From contig CANPYR010000026.1 in the NCBI GenBank assembly GCA_947588805.1, positions 1 to 34,349 of the forward strand: a DNA stretch of 34,349 nt, in the 5' to 3' direction. Below the pieces are notes generated by a model. It did no database searches and was not told where the DNA came from. It saw only the letters and a list, made by a program, of their open reading frames with translations. This DNA comes from an uncultured Clostridia bacterium (GTDB lineage Bacteria; Bacillota; Clostridia; Oscillospirales; Ruminococcaceae). The translations under genes and the position numbers were made by a program. This document shows positions 7,433-16,259 of the stretch, one piece after another (within the stretch, counting starts at the first letter, position 1; every line of letters starts with the position of its first letter).

Positions 7433-8239
7433 ATGGGACAAAAAGTTAATCCGCACGGTTTGCGTGTAGGTATAATCAAAGATTGGGATTCCCGCTGGTT
7501 TGCAGATAAGTCAACCTTCGGCGACACGCTTGTCGAAGATTATAATATCCGTAACTACATCAAGAAGAATCTCTATTCCGCGGGCGTTCCCCGCATCGAA
7601 ATCGAAAGATTCGCAGACAGAGTCAAGATCAATATCCACTGCGCTAAGCCCGGCTATGTGATCGGAAGAGGCGGCGAAGCTATAGAGAAGCTTAAAAACG
7701 ATATCGAGAAGAAGATCGGAAAAACCGTTTCTCTTAATATCTTCGAGGTCAAATCTCCCGACCTTAACGCACAGCTCGTCGCCGAGAAGATAGCTCTCGA
7801 TCTTGAGAACAGAATCGCTTTCAGACGCGCTATGAAGGGCGCTATCGGAAGAGCTATGAAGCTCGGAGCAAAGGGCATCAAGACCAAGGCGTCCGGCCGT
7901 CTCGGCGGCGCCGAGATCGCAAGAAGCGAGACCTATCACGAGGGAACCATCCCGCTGCAGACTATAAGAGCCGATATCGACTACGGCACCGCCGAAGCCG
8001 CCACCACATACGGAAGGATCGGCGTAAAGGTCTGGATCTATAAGGGAGAGGTCCTCAAGGGCGAGACCGCGGCAAGAGAAGAAAAGAACGACCGCAGACC
8101 TCGCAGACAGCGCGACGACAGAAACGGTTCCGACAGACCGAGAAGACCGAGGAACGATAACCGCGCTCCGAGAGGAGAAAGACCCGAAAGAGGTCCGAGA
8201 CCCGAGAGAACCGAAAAAAGAGAAGGAGGTACTAAGTAA
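7433..8239 (+). CDS. rpsC: 30S ribosomal protein S3 with long C-terminal tail
   Basis: 268 residues, about 50 longer than the 218-residue B. subtilis S3. The N-terminal KH domain has the GxxG loop in '[14 protein letters not shown]', and the C-terminal S3 domain has '[17 protein letters not shown]'-type sequence (here [17 protein letters not shown]). S3 lies at the mRNA entry side of the 30S subunit and has helicase activity there. Past residue about 213 comes a low-complexity tail of Arg, Asp, Pro, Glu and Asn (repeated RPRR, ERPER, RGPRPER). Such a tail may bind RNA or be disordered. The stop overlaps the rplP ATG by one base. Confidence 0.95.
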   Translation: MGQKVNPHGLRVGIIKDWDSRWFADKSTFGDTLVEDYNIRNYIKKNLYSAGVPRIEIERFADRVKINIHCAKPGYVIGRGGEAIEKLKNDIEKKIGKTVSLNIFEVKSPDLNAQLVAEKIALDLENRIAFRRAMKGAIGRAMKLGAKGIKTKASGRLGGAEIARSETYHEGTIPLQTIRADIDYGTAEAATTYGRIGVKVWIYKGEVLKGETAAREEKNDRRPRRQRDDRNGSDRPRRPRNDNRAPRGERPERGPRPERTEKREGGTK

Positions 8240-8667
8240 TGTTACTTCCAAAGAGAGTTAAACACCGTAAGCAGCAGCGCGGAAGAATGAAGGGCCAGGC
8301 GACAAGAGGAAACTTCGTAGCATACGGAGAATTCGGTCTTCAGGCGCTCGAACCCGCCTGGATCACTTCGGCGCAGATAGAAGCCGCCCGTATCGCCATG
8401 ACGAGATACATCAAGCGCGGCGGACAGGTCTGGATCAAGATCTTCCCGGATAAGCCGGTGACGACAAAGGCGCTCGGCACCCGTATGGGTTCAGGTAAAG
8501 GAACCCCGGAATTCTGGGTAGCGGTCGTAAAGCCCGGCAAGGTCATGTTTGAGATCTCCGGGGTAAGCGAGGAAACCGCAAGAGAAGCTATGCGTCTTGC
8601 AGCGCACAAGCTTCCGATCAAGTGCAAGTTCGTAAAGAAAGACGCCCAAGAAACGGAAGGTGAGTGA
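8239..8667 (+). CDS. rplP: 50S ribosomal protein L16
   Basis: 142 residues, normal length. L16 organises the A-site tRNA region of the 50S subunit. The start '[19 protein letters not shown]', the '[19 protein letters not shown]'-type segment (here [19 protein letters not shown]) and '[19 protein letters not shown]' are diagnostic. Its ATG shares a base with the rpsC stop, and AGAAGGAGGT inside the rpsC end is its binding site, so it depends on rpsC translation. Confidence 0.97.
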   Translation: MLLPKRVKHRKQQRGRMKGQATRGNFVAYGEFGLQALEPAWITSAQIEAARIAMTRYIKRGGQVWIKIFPDKPVTTKALGTRMGSGKGTPEFWVAVVKPGKVMFEISGVSEETAREAMRLAAHKLPIKCKFVKKDAQETEGE

Positions 8668-8669
8668 GT

Positions 8670-8861
8670 ATGAAAACAAGTGAAATCAAGGAAATGACTC
8701 TCAATGAAATGCAGAATAAGCTCGCCGACTTAAGAGAAGAGCTTTTTAACCTTCGTTTCCAGCACACTGTCAACCAGCTCGACAATCCGATGCGCATAAA
8801 GGCCGTTAAGAAGGATATAGCCCGCGTTATGACCTTTATCAGTCAGAACCAGTCGAAGTGA
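8670..8861 (+). CDS. rpmC: 50S ribosomal protein L29
   Basis: 63 residues, a small helical-hairpin protein at the tunnel exit next to L23. Seen are 'KTSEIKEMTLNEMQNKLADL' (read in two parts) and the signature 'LREELFNLRFQ', then 'RIKAVKKDIARV'. The ATG at 8670 is preferred to an upstream in-frame GTG at 8664 because AAGGTGAG ends directly before the GTG and suits the ATG. It starts three bases after the rplP stop codon (8665-8667). Confidence 0.95.
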   Translation: MKTSEIKEMTLNEMQNKLADLREELFNLRFQHTVNQLDNPMRIKAVKKDIARVMTFISQNQSK

Positions 8862-8879
8862 TTGAGAGGAGGATCATAA

Positions 8880-9137
8880 ATGACCGAAAGAAAGCTTAGA
8901 AAGACGAGAGTGGGTACCGTCGTATCGGACAAGATGGATAAGACCGTCGTCGTCGCGATAGCGGATAACGTTATGCACCCTCTGTATAAGAAGATCATCA
9001 AGAGAACCGTTAAGTTCAAGGCTCATGACGAGAAAAACGAAGCCCATGTCGGCGATAAGGTCGAGATAATGGAAACAAGACCTCTCTCAAAGGATAAGAG
9101 ATGGAGACTCGTAAGGGTTTTGGAGCAGAGCAAGTAA
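8880..9137 (+). CDS. rpsQ: 30S ribosomal protein S17
   Basis: 85 residues, an OB-fold primary binder of 16S rRNA. The family pattern '[19 protein letters not shown]' at the start, '[19 protein letters not shown]' in the middle and '[20 protein letters not shown]' (split here as [14 protein letters not shown] and KRWRLV) near the end are clear. GAGAGGAGG lies before the ATG. It is followed by an 86-base spacer with two hairpins before rplN. Confidence 0.96.
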   Translation: MTERKLRKTRVGTVVSDKMDKTVVVAIADNVMHPLYKKIIKRTVKFKAHDEKNEAHVGDKVEIMETRPLSKDKRWRLVRVLEQSK

Positions 9138-9164
9138 TCAAGTAACGTCAAAACTGTATATGGG

Positions 9165-9208
9165 GATCGGAGAATTCAGCCGATCACTCAAAAATTTCTG
9201 ATTTTTGA
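9165..9208 (+). promoter_or_regulatory. Double hairpin abutting the rplN ribosome binding site
   Basis: GATCGG (9165-9170)/CCGATC (9180-9185) is followed directly by TCAAAAA (9188-9194)/TTTTTGA (9202-9208). The second stem ends on the AAAGGAGG of rplN. It may tune initiation at rplN, which begins the spc part of the operon. The pairing is seen; the role is inferred. Confidence 0.4.
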
Positions 9209-9223
9209 AAGGAGGAACTTGCT

Positions 9224-9592
9224 GTGATACAGATGCAGACCAGACTCAAGGTCGCAGACAACACCGGCGCTAAGGAGCTTATGTGCATAAGAGTCCTCGG
9301 CGGCACCCGCCGTAAATACGCAAACATCGGCGATGTGGTCGTAGCTTCAGTAAAGAAGGCTGCTCCGGGCGGCATGGTCAAAAAGGGCGACGTTGTAAAA
9401 GCAGTAATCGTTCGTTCAGCAAAGGGCCTGCGCCGCGACGACGGAACCTATATCCGCTTCGACGAAAACGCAGCCGTTATAATCAAGGATGATAAAACAC
9501 CGAGGGGTACCCGTATCTTTGGCCTTGTAGCCAGAGAGCTGAGAGATCATGACTTCGTCAAGATCCTTTCGCTCGCCCCCGAAGTTCTGTAA
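9224..9592 (+). CDS. rplN: 50S ribosomal protein L14
   Basis: 122 residues, normal length. L14 contacts 16S rRNA in the intersubunit bridge. The start '[20 protein letters not shown]', '[19 protein letters not shown]' and the C-terminal '[14 protein letters not shown]' are near-invariant in the family. The start codon is GTG at 9224 with GGAGG nine bases upstream. It is the first gene of the historical spc operon. Confidence 0.97.
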   Translation: MIQMQTRLKVADNTGAKELMCIRVLGGTRRKYANIGDVVVASVKKAAPGGMVKKGDVVKAVIVRSAKGLRRDDGTYIRFDENAAVIIKDDKTPRGTRIFGLVARELRDHDFVKILSLAPEVL

Positions 9593-9607
9593 GGAGGAAC
9601 CGAATAT

Positions 9608-9928
9608 ATGAACAGTATCCATGTAAAGACCGGCGACTCCGTAGTTATTCTCAGCGGTAAGGATAAGGGCAAAAGAGGAAAGATCCTCGCCGTATCCCCC
9701 AAGGAGGGCAAGGTTATCGTTGAGGGCGCAAACTTCGCGACTAAGTCGGTAAAGCCCCGTCGTCAGGGCGAAGAGGGCGGCATAGTTAAAGCCGAAGCCG
9801 CCATGTATTCCTCAAAAGTCGCTCTTTGGTGCTCTAAGTGCTCTAAGGGAGTAAGATACGGCATAAAGACCGACGACGAGGGAAATAAGATAAGAGTATG
9901 TAAGCGCTGCGGCGCCGAGCTTAAGTAA
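9608..9928 (+). CDS. rplX: 50S ribosomal protein L24, zinc-ribbon type
   Basis: 106 residues. The N-terminal KOW domain is clear ('[19 protein letters not shown]'). L24 starts 50S assembly by binding the 5' end of 23S rRNA. The C-terminal part has two Cys pairs, CSKC (near residue 78) and CKRC (near residue 99), the pattern of the zinc-binding form of L24. TAAGGAGG precedes the ATG. It is 15 bases after rplN. Confidence 0.96.
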   Translation: MNSIHVKTGDSVVILSGKDKGKRGKILAVSPKEGKVIVEGANFATKSVKPRRQGEEGGIVKAEAAMYSSKVALWCSKCSKGVRYGIKTDDEGNKIRVCKRCGAELK

Positions 9929-9939
9929 GGAGGATTAGC

Positions 9940-10479
9940 ATGGCAAGACTTAAAGATCAATATGTCAACGAGATCGCTCCCGCGCTTATGAAAAAGTTCG
10001 GCTATAAGAACGTAATGCAGATCCCGAAGCTCGATAAGGTCGTCATAAACGTCGGCTGCGGCGAAGCTAAGGAAAACTCAAAGGTCGTAGACGCAGTTAT
10101 CACCGATCTTTCGGCAATAACCGGACAGAAGCCGATAGTATGCAAGGCTAAAAAGTCGGTCGCGAACTTCAAGCTCCGCGAGGGAATGCCGATAGGCGTT
10201 AAGGTAACGCTGAGATCCGATAAGATGTATGAATTCATCGACAGACTCTTCAACGTCGCCTTCCCGCGCGTCAGAGACTTCAAGGGAATAAATCCCAACT
10301 CCTTCGACGGAAGAGGAAACTATTCCACAGGCATCAAGGAGCAGCTTATATTCCCCGAGATCGAATTCGACAAGATAGACAAGGTCCGCGGTATGGATAT
10401 CAACTTCATAACCACCGCTAAGACCGACGAAGAAGCAAAGGAGCTGCTTTCAATGCTGGGCGCTCCGTTCGCAAGGTGA
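9940..10479 (+). CDS. rplE: 50S ribosomal protein L5
   Basis: 179 residues. L5 binds 5S rRNA in the central protuberance and touches the P-site tRNA. The start '[20 protein letters not shown]', '[21 protein letters not shown]' (seen as ITGQKP and [13 protein letters not shown]) and '[18 protein letters not shown]' are all typical. TAAGGAGG lies before the ATG, and the gene starts 11 bases after rplX. Confidence 0.97.
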   Translation: MARLKDQYVNEIAPALMKKFGYKNVMQIPKLDKVVINVGCGEAKENSKVVDAVITDLSAITGQKPIVCKAKKSVANFKLREGMPIGVKVTLRSDKMYEFIDRLFNVAFPRVRDFKGINPNSFDGRGNYSTGIKEQLIFPEIEFDKIDKVRGMDINFITTAKTDEEAKELLSMLGAPFAR

Positions 10480-10494
10480 TGAGGAGGAATTAAA

Positions 10495-10680
10495 ATGGCT
10501 AAGAAATCGATGATTTTAAAGCAGCAGGCAAAGCCTAAGTTTTCGTCCCGCGCTTACAACAGATGCAAGATCTGCGGACGGCCCCACGGATATCTCAGAA
10601 AGTTCGGCGTATGCCGTATCTGCTTCAGAGAACTCGCACACGACGGACAGATCCCGGGCGTGAAGAAGGCAAGCTGGTAA
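10495..10680 (+). CDS. rpsN: 30S ribosomal protein S14, type Z (zinc)
   Basis: 61 residues, the short zinc-binding form of S14 found in many Gram-positive bacteria (B. subtilis RpsN1). The four zinc ligands are in 'CKICGRPHG' (Cys24, Cys27) and 'CRICFRELA' (Cys40, Cys43). The conserved end '[10 protein letters not shown]' is present. It belongs to the 30S head near S3 and S10. GAGGAGG precedes the ATG. Confidence 0.97.
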   Translation: MAKKSMILKQQAKPKFSSRAYNRCKICGRPHGYLRKFGVCRICFRELAHDGQIPGVKKASW

Positions 10681-10701
10681 AGGCAAAGGAGGCAAAACAG
10701 T

Positions 10702-11100
10702 ATGCAGATTACTGATACGATAGCGGATCTTTTGACGAGAATTCGCAACGCAAGCTCGGCAAAGCACGCTGCTGTGGACGTCCCTGCTTCTAACGTCAAG
10801 AAGGCTATAACCGAGATCCTTTTGGATGAGGGATATATCAAGAGCTACCAGATAGTCGACGACGGCAAACAGGGAATCATAAGAATTACACTTAAATATG
10901 ACGAGAATAAATCCCCGGTCATCTCCGGTATCCGCAGGGTCTCAAAGCCCGGCCTGAGAATCTACTCAAGCTGCGAGGATATGCCCAAGGTGATGAAGGG
11001 ACTCGGCGTTGCAATAGTTTCAACCTCTAAGGGAATCGTGACCGACCGTAAGGCGAGAGAGCTCGGAGTCGGCGGCGAAATCCTGGCGTTCGTTTGGTAA
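10702..11100 (+). CDS. rpsH: 30S ribosomal protein S8
   Basis: 132 residues. S8 binds the central domain of 16S rRNA and, in E. coli, represses the spc operon by binding its mRNA near rplE. The N-terminal '[18 protein letters not shown]' and the C-terminal '[20 protein letters not shown]' are diagnostic. AAAGGAGG lies before the ATG. I saw no obvious copy of the S8 site in the rplX-rplE spacer, which is only 11 bases. Confidence 0.97.
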   Translation: MQITDTIADLLTRIRNASSAKHAAVDVPASNVKKAITEILLDEGYIKSYQIVDDGKQGIIRITLKYDENKSPVISGIRRVSKPGLRIYSSCEDMPKVMKGLGVAIVSTSKGIVTDRKARELGVGGEILAFVW

Positions 11101-11110
11101 GGAGGAAGTT

Positions 11111-11662
11111 ATGTCAAGAATAGGACTTAAACCCATAACCGTACCCGCGGGCGTAGAAATAAACGTAGCCGACGGAAACGTCGTCACCGTCAAGGGCCCT
11201 AAGGGGAGCTTAACAAAAGCTTTTAACCCGATGCTTTCCATCGAGGTAGAAAACAATGAGGTAAAGGTAGCCCGTCCTAACGACGAGCAGCTCGCAAAAT
11301 CCCTCCACGGGCTTACAAGAACTCTCGTTCATAACATGGTCGAGGGCGTGGTAAACGGATACCAGAAGCTCCTCGTCATCGAAGGAACAGGTTACAGAGC
11401 CGCAAAACAGGGCAAGGACGTTATCCTTAACCTCGGATATTCACACCAGGTCGTAGTTTCGGAGACCGAAACCATCAAGCTCGACGTTCCCCAGCCTAAC
11501 CAGATCCTGGTCAAGGGGATCGACAAGCAGGAGGTCGGTCAGTTCGCCTGCGAGATCCGCGCAAAGCGTCCTCCGGAACCCTATAAGGGCAAAGGAATCC
11601 GCTACGACGGAGAGGTAATCATACGCAAGGCCGGTAAGGCCGGTAAAGGCGCTAAGAAGTAA
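11111..11662 (+). CDS. rplF: 50S ribosomal protein L6
   Basis: 183 residues with two related alpha/beta domains. L6 lies at the base of the L7/L12 stalk near the sarcin-ricin loop. Seen are 'MSRIGLKPITVPAGVEI' at the start, 'GPKGSLTKAF' and the C-terminal 'RAKRPPEPYKGKGIRY'. TAAGGAGG overlaps the end of rpsH, 10 bases upstream, and provides the ribosome binding site. Confidence 0.97.
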   Translation: MSRIGLKPITVPAGVEINVADGNVVTVKGPKGSLTKAFNPMLSIEVENNEVKVARPNDEQLAKSLHGLTRTLVHNMVEGVVNGYQKLLVIEGTGYRAAKQGKDVILNLGYSHQVVVSETETIKLDVPQPNQILVKGIDKQEVGQFACEIRAKRPPEPYKGKGIRYDGEVIIRKAGKAGKGAKK

Positions 11663-11680
11663 TTGAAGGAGAGTTAAGCT

Positions 11681-12040
11681 ATGGTAAAAACATTAGATCG
11701 AGCCAAGGCAAGAGCTCACCGCCACTTAAGAGTCCGCGCCAAGATCAGCGGAACCGCTTCGGTACCGAGACTCTGCGTCTTCCGTTCGGCAAAACATATC
11801 TACGCACAGGTGATCGACGACGTCGCCGGAACAACGCTCTGCTCCGCTTCGAGCATGACAAAGGGCTTTGAAGGAAACGGCGGTAACGTCGAGGGCGCCA
11901 AGAAGGTAGGCTCCATGATAGCTGAGCTCTGCCGCGAAAAGGGCATTGAACAGGTCGTTTTCGACAGGGGCGGCTATGTCTATCACGGACGCGTCGCGGC
12001 GGTCGCCGACGGCGCACGCGAAGGCGGACTTAAGTTTTAA
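11681..12040 (+). CDS. rplR: 50S ribosomal protein L18
   Basis: 119 residues. L18 binds 5S rRNA together with L5. The start has the usual basic '[18 protein letters not shown]', and the end has '[19 protein letters not shown]' followed by 'AREGGLKF', all typical. AAGGAGAG precedes the ATG. Confidence 0.96.
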   Translation: MVKTLDRAKARAHRHLRVRAKISGTASVPRLCVFRSAKHIYAQVIDDVAGTTLCSASSMTKGFEGNGGNVEGAKKVGSMIAELCREKGIEQVVFDRGGYVYHGRVAAVADGAREGGLKF

Positions 12041-12055
12041 GAGGAGGTAATCGTT

Positions 12056-12574
12056 TTGGCTATTATAGACGCGAGCAAATTACAGCTTGATATCGAAAAG
12101 AGAGTTGCTATTAACCGTGTATCCAAAACCGTAAAGGGCGGCCGTATTATGAAATTCTCGGCGCTTATGGTAGTGGGCGACGGAAACGGCACCGTAGGCT
12201 TCGGTATCGGTAAGTCGAGCGAGGTTCCCGACGCTATAAGAAAGGGCATCGAGGACGCTAAGAAGAACCTTATCCAGGTTCCTCTCAAGGGCACTACGAT
12301 CCCTCATGAAATAGTCGGAATCTACGGCGCGGGCAAGGTTCTTTTAAGACCTGCCGCCGAAGGTACCGGAGTTATCGCGGGCGGTCCCGTACGCGCGGTG
12401 ATCGAAGCCGCCGGGATCAAGGATATAAGAACAAAATCCCTTCGCTCCAACAATCCCTGCAACGTAGTAAGGGCAACCTTTAACGGACTTTCTTCCCTGA
12501 AATCCGCAGACGAAGTCGCCGCGAAGAGGGGAAAGAGCGTAAAGGAGATATTCGGTAAAGGAGGGGAGAACTGA
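12056..12574 (+). CDS. rpsE: 30S ribosomal protein S5
   Basis: 172 residues. S5 sits at the mRNA entry and affects decoding accuracy. The N-terminal dsRNA-binding-like domain has '[20 protein letters not shown]', and the rest shows '[20 protein letters not shown]' and '[19 protein letters not shown]'. The start codon is TTG at 12056, with GAGGAGGT upstream; no ATG is in frame nearby, and the reading begins at the right place for the family. The stop overlaps the rpmD ATG. Confidence 0.95.
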   Translation: MAIIDASKLQLDIEKRVAINRVSKTVKGGRIMKFSALMVVGDGNGTVGFGIGKSSEVPDAIRKGIEDAKKNLIQVPLKGTTIPHEIVGIYGAGKVLLRPAAEGTGVIAGGPVRAVIEAAGIKDIRTKSLRSNNPCNVVRATFNGLSSLKSADEVAAKRGKSVKEIFGKGGEN

Positions 12575-12753
12575 TGGCGCTTAGGATCGAGCTTGTAAAG
12601 AGTCTCAACGGCAGACTCAAGGGACAGATCGCAACCGCCAACGCGCTTGGTCTTCGCAAGATAGGCGACGCGACCGTTCAACCCGATAATCCCGCAACAA
12701 AAGGTAAAATCAACAAGATAGTACACCTGATCAAAGTTACCGAAGAAAATTAA
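12574..12753 (+). CDS. rpmD: 50S ribosomal protein L30
   Basis: 59 residues, the usual length of this very small protein. The reading [16 protein letters not shown], then 'TANALGLRKIGDATVQPDNP' and the end 'GKINKIVHLIKVTEE' match L30. The ATG overlaps the rpsE stop (ATGA at 12574-12577 region), and AAAGGAGG lies seven to ten bases before it. It is followed by a TAAGGAGG that serves rplO. Confidence 0.94.
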   Translation: MALRIELVKSLNGRLKGQIATANALGLRKIGDATVQPDNPATKGKINKIVHLIKVTEEN

Positions 12754-12766
12754 GGAGGTGTAGCAT

Positions 12767-13207
12767 ATGAAACTGCATGATTTGGCTCCCGCCGAGGGCT
12801 CTTCGCGCGAGGCAAAAAGAGTCGGCAGAGGTCACGGCTCAGGCTGGGGCAAGACTGCCGCAAAGGGCCATAAGGGTCAGAACGCCCGCTCAGGCGGCGG
12901 CGTAAGACCCGGCTTTGAAGGCGGCCAGACAAGGCTTGCAAGAAGAATTCCTAAAAGAGGATTCACCAACGTATTCGCAACCGATTACGCCGCGGTAAAC
13001 GTCTCGGAGCTTGAGAAATTCGTCGACGGAACGGTAGTTGACGCCGAGCTCTTAAAGGCGGCGGGTATCGTTAAAAAGGAAAAGGACGGAATCAAGGTTT
13101 TGGGAAACGGAGAGATCACCAAAAAGCTCACCGTGAAAGCCGCTGCTTTCTCAGCTGCCGCAAAGGAGAAGATAGAGAAGGCCGGCGGAGAGGCAGAGGT
13201 GGTATAA
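12767..13207 (+). CDS. rplO: 50S ribosomal protein L15
   Basis: 146 residues. L15 is a late 50S assembly protein with a long basic N-terminal extension into rRNA. Seen are '[12 protein letters not shown]', '[20 protein letters not shown]' and '[20 protein letters not shown]', all diagnostic. TAAGGAGG precedes the ATG. The gene ends one base before the secY GTG start. Confidence 0.96.
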   Translation: MKLHDLAPAEGSSREAKRVGRGHGSGWGKTAAKGHKGQNARSGGGVRPGFEGGQTRLARRIPKRGFTNVFATDYAAVNVSELEKFVDGTVVDAELLKAAGIVKKEKDGIKVLGNGEITKKLTVKAAAFSAAAKEKIEKAGGEAEVV

Positions 13208-13208
13208 G

Positions 13209-14504
13209 GTGTTTGAGACGATAAAAAACGCTTGGAAGGTTCAGGAGATCCGTAAGAAGATACTCTTCACGCTCTTCATCGTTATCATCTATCGCTTGGG
13301 CGGCTTTATACCGGTACCGTTTCTTGACGCGACCGCTGTCGCGAACATGATAAACGGCGGTAACAGCATTTTCTCTACCCTGAATCTTTTCTCGGGCGGT
13401 ACATTCAGTCGGGCAACCCTTATGTGCCTTTCAATTACGCCCTACATTAACGCGCAGATCATCATCCAGCTTCTCACATTCGCCATCCCCGCCCTCGAGC
13501 GCCTTGCTAAAGAGGGGGAGAGCGGAAGAGCTAAGCTCGATATGATCACCAAGTACACCACCCTCGGTATAGCGGCGTTCCAGTCCTGGGCGTACTACCT
13601 TACGCTCAAGAACTCCGGCTCGCTCACCTATACCCAAGGCTTCTCAAAGGCGATGGCTGAGATAGTAATTATCTGCTGCTTCACCGCCGGAGCGATGCTT
13701 GTTATCTGGCTCGGAGCTCAGATAGATAAGAAGGGAATCGGCAACGGCATCTCGATACTCCTCTTTGCGGGTATCGTAGCTAACCTTCCCCCGCAGTTCG
13801 GCGAGACCTTCAAGACTCTTGCCGAAACCGGAAACTTCTGGTATATTATCCTCATTCCGGTAATGATCGTACTCTTCGTTCTGATGGTAGCGTTCATAAT
13901 CTTTATGGACAACGCCGAGAGAAGGATCCCGATCCAGTACGCAAAGCGCGTGGTCGGAAGAAAGATGTACGGCGGCCAGTCCACCTATCTCCCTATAAAG
14001 ATAGCGATGGCGGGCGTTCTGCCGATAATCTTCGCGATGTCCTTCCTCTCCATCCCCCAGACTATCCAGATGTTTACCGGAGAGCCCGAAGCGGGCACCT
14101 TCTGGTACGGCTTCATGAGAGCCTTCAGCCAGACCAGCCCGATCTACGGAACGATCTACTTCATCCTCATCATCCTCTTCAGCTACTTCTACGTATCCAT
14201 GCAGTACAATCCCGTAGAGATCGCGAATAACTTAAGACAGAATAACGGCGGCGTTCCGGGAATCCGTCCCGGCAAGCCCACCTCCGACTATATCACAAGA
14301 ATACTTTCAAAGCTTATTCTTGTCGGAGCTCTGTTCTTAGGTATCGTAGCGCTCTTCCCGATAGTATTCGCGCAGGTCACCAACGTATCTGCGGTAGCGC
14401 TTGGCGGTACTTCGATACTCATCGTCGTATCTGTAGCGCTCGAGACGGTAAGACAGCTTGAGAGCCAGATGATGATGCGTCATCACAAGGGATTCCTTGA
14501 ATAA
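13209..14504 (+). CDS. secY: Preprotein translocase subunit SecY
   Basis: 431 residues, the central channel of the SecYEG translocon in the cytoplasmic membrane. About ten hydrophobic segments are visible from residue 18 onwards. Family signatures include 'KILFTLFIVIIYRLGGFIPV' (first helix), 'FAIPALERLAKEGESGR', 'ERRIPIQYAKR' and 'YMQYNPVEIANNLRQNNGGV'-type sequence (here QYNPVEIANNLRQNNGGVPG) and 'GTSILIVVSVALETVRQLES' near the end. The start is GTG at 13209, one base past rplO, with a weak AGAGGTGG; translational coupling is likely. It is in its usual place between rplO and adk. Confidence 0.97.
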   Translation: MFETIKNAWKVQEIRKKILFTLFIVIIYRLGGFIPVPFLDATAVANMINGGNSIFSTLNLFSGGTFSRATLMCLSITPYINAQIIIQLLTFAIPALERLAKEGESGRAKLDMITKYTTLGIAAFQSWAYYLTLKNSGSLTYTQGFSKAMAEIVIICCFTAGAMLVIWLGAQIDKKGIGNGISILLFAGIVANLPPQFGETFKTLAETGNFWYIILIPVMIVLFVLMVAFIIFMDNAERRIPIQYAKRVVGRKMYGGQSTYLPIKIAMAGVLPIIFAMSFLSIPQTIQMFTGEPEAGTFWYGFMRAFSQTSPIYGTIYFILIILFSYFYVSMQYNPVEIANNLRQNNGGVPGIRPGKPTSDYITRILSKLILVGALFLGIVALFPIVFAQVTNVSAVALGGTSILIVVSVALETVRQLESQMMMRHHKGFLE

Positions 14505-14527
14505 AAATTTTAAAATAAGAGAAACGG

Positions 14528-14558
14528 GAAGCGGGGAAGATTTATATCCCCCTGCTTC
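14528..14558 (+). other. Hairpin between secY and adk
   Basis: GAAGC-GGGG (14528-14536) pairs with CCCC (14548-14551) and GCTTC (14554-14558), with a two-base bulge. No T-run follows, so it is not a clear terminator. The 76-base spacer could reduce or stabilise downstream message. Confidence 0.35.
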
Positions 14559-14580
14559 TGACGGAAAGGAGCGCAGGCTT

Positions 14581-15216
14581 ATGAATCTGATTTTACTTGG
14601 CGCGCCGGGCGCCGGAAAAGGCACACAGGCCGAGGTCATCTGCGCCGCTAAGGGTATTCCCGCTATATCTACCGGAAATATCTTGAGAGAAGCGGTCAAG
14701 GACGGGACCGAGAGCGGCCTTAAGGCTAAAAAGTATATGGACGCCGGAGAGCTGGTGCCGGACGAGGTCGTTATCGGCATCCTTAAAGACAGGATAGCGA
14801 GAGACGACTGCAAGAACGGCTTTATCCTTGACGGCTTCCCGAGAACAGTTCCCCAGGCTGAAGCTTTGGAGAAGATGGGCGTGAATATCGATAAGGTAAT
14901 AGAGATCTATGTTCCGGACGATAAGATCGCCGAGCGCCTGAGCGGAAGAAGAGTCTGCGAGGCCTGCGGAAACTCCTACCATGTAGTTTTTAAGCCGACA
15001 AAGGTCGAGGGGATATGCGACGCGTGCGGCGGTAAGGTCGTCATAAGAAAGGACGACGAGCCGGCGACGGTGCTTGAAAGACTCAGGGTCTATCATGAAA
15101 AGACCGCTCCTCTGAAGGACTTCTATGAGTCAAGAGGAAAGCTCAGGACCGTTATCGGTCAGGAGGAGGTCGCCGAGACTACGCGTCTTACCCTCAAGGC
15201 GATAAACGAAGACTGA
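14581..15216 (+). CDS. adk: Adenylate kinase
   Basis: 211 residues. It converts ATP and AMP to two ADP in the cytoplasm. The P-loop 'GAPGAGKGTQ' is at residues 7-16, the AMP-binding part has 'STGNILREAVKDGTE', and 'GFPRTVPQAEALEKM' follows. The LID domain carries two Cys pairs, CEAC and CDAC, the zinc-binding form usual in Gram-positives. The start at 14581 is chosen over an in-frame ATG 28 codons upstream because the P-loop must lie near the N-terminus and AAAGGAG precedes it. It is followed by map after two bases. Confidence 0.96.
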   Translation: MNLILLGAPGAGKGTQAEVICAAKGIPAISTGNILREAVKDGTESGLKAKKYMDAGELVPDEVVIGILKDRIARDDCKNGFILDGFPRTVPQAEALEKMGVNIDKVIEIYVPDDKIAERLSGRRVCEACGNSYHVVFKPTKVEGICDACGGKVVIRKDDEPATVLERLRVYHEKTAPLKDFYESRGKLRTVIGQEEVAETTRLTLKAINED

Positions 15217-15218
15217 TT

Positions 15219-15971
15219 ATGATAAATATCAAAACATCGCATGAACTGATAAAGATGCGCAAGGCGGGCCTGATAACCGGCGGCGCGCTCGTAACGGCGG
15301 GAAAGAATATCGAAGAAGGTATGTCCACCTACGAGCTCGACCGGATCATTCACGACTATATAGTCTCGCATGGCGCGAAGCCGTCCTTTTTACACTATAA
15401 CGGCTTCCCCGCGTCCGCCTGCATATCCGTGAACGAAACCGTAATACACGGCATTCCCTCAAAGCAGGAAAAGCTTAAAAAGGGAGATATCGTCTCGGTA
15501 GACGTAGGAGCGTTTATCGACGGTTATCACGGCGATTCCGCAAAGACCTTCGCGGTGGGCGAAGCTCCCGAGAAAGCAAAAGCTCTGATGGAATCGACCG
15601 AGGGAAGCCTGCTTGAAGTGATAAAAACGCTTCAGCCGGGAATGAGAATAGGAGATATTTCGGCTTTCGTCCAGCAGTATAATGAATCAAGGGGATATTC
15701 CGTCGTGAGACAGTACGTCGGCCACGGAGTCGGCAGAAATCTTCACGAAGACCCCGAGGTGCCCAACTTCGGAAGAGCAGGCCACGGCCCGAGACTTGTC
15801 GCGGGAATGGTCATAGCGATAGAGCCGATGATAAACGAGGGCGCCGCGGAAGTAAGAGTCCTTCCGGACGGCTGGACGGTAAAAACCGTAGACGGAAAGC
15901 TGTCCGCGCATTTCGAGCACACCGTAGCGATAACTCCTTCGGGAGCAGAGATACTCACAATGCCGGAATGA
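15219..15971 (+). CDS. map: Methionine aminopeptidase, type I
   Basis: 250 residues. It removes the initiator methionine from new proteins and uses two metal ions. The five metal ligands are visible: Asp95 ('VSVDVG'), Asp106 ('GDSAKTF'), His169 ('VGHGVG'), Glu202 ('IEPM') and Glu233 ('FEHTV'); His77 in 'ETVIHGIP' is the substrate-side His. There is no N-terminal zinc extension, so it is type Ia. The ribosome binding site is weak, and it starts two bases after adk, suggesting coupled translation. Confidence 0.96.
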   Translation: MINIKTSHELIKMRKAGLITGGALVTAGKNIEEGMSTYELDRIIHDYIVSHGAKPSFLHYNGFPASACISVNETVIHGIPSKQEKLKKGDIVSVDVGAFIDGYHGDSAKTFAVGEAPEKAKALMESTEGSLLEVIKTLQPGMRIGDISAFVQQYNESRGYSVVRQYVGHGVGRNLHEDPEVPNFGRAGHGPRLVAGMVIAIEPMINEGAAEVRVLPDGWTVKTVDGKLSAHFEHTVAITPSGAEILTMPE

Positions 15972-16236
15972 TGAATAAGGACGGGATTAACACAGTCAGG
16001 GTACTGTCGTAAGATCGCTTGCCGGGCGGGACCGAGGGCGCTATTTCGTTGCTGTAGCGCAGGAAGGCCGCTTCGCGTTCATAAGCGACGGCAAGGAGCG
16101 AAAGCTCTCAAATCCGAAGCGCAAGAACCGGGTACACATTTCACCGGTCGGCGAAACGGTCGAAACGAAAGGCATGACGGATAAAAAACTGCGAAAGCTT
16201 CTTCGGCGGTATGAAAACGCGCCGGAGGAAAACTGA
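15968..16236 (+). pseudogene. KOW-domain RNA-binding protein, split by a one-base frameshift
   Basis: Between map and infA many Clostridia carry a small L14e/L6e/L27e-like KOW protein. Here a reading frame from the ATG at 15968/15971 begins MNKDGINTVR and stops at 16008-16010. The frame one base earlier, from about 15991 to the TGA at 16234-16236, reads TVVRSLAGRDRGRYFVAVA, then FAFISDGKERKL and NPKRKNRVHI, exactly the family's body. That frame has no start codon. One extra G in the run at 15999-16001 would join the two parts into a single protein of about 89 residues. The cause may be mutation, an assembly error or, less likely, recoding. The ATG overlaps the map stop. Confidence 0.75.
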
Positions 16237-16259
16237 CCGAGACGAAAGGAGAGAGCAAA

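Noticed and set aside
7511-8251. Minus-strand frame of 246 codons opposite rpsC
   Set aside because: Shadow of rpsC; its Ser/Val-rich sequence mirrors S3 codons.
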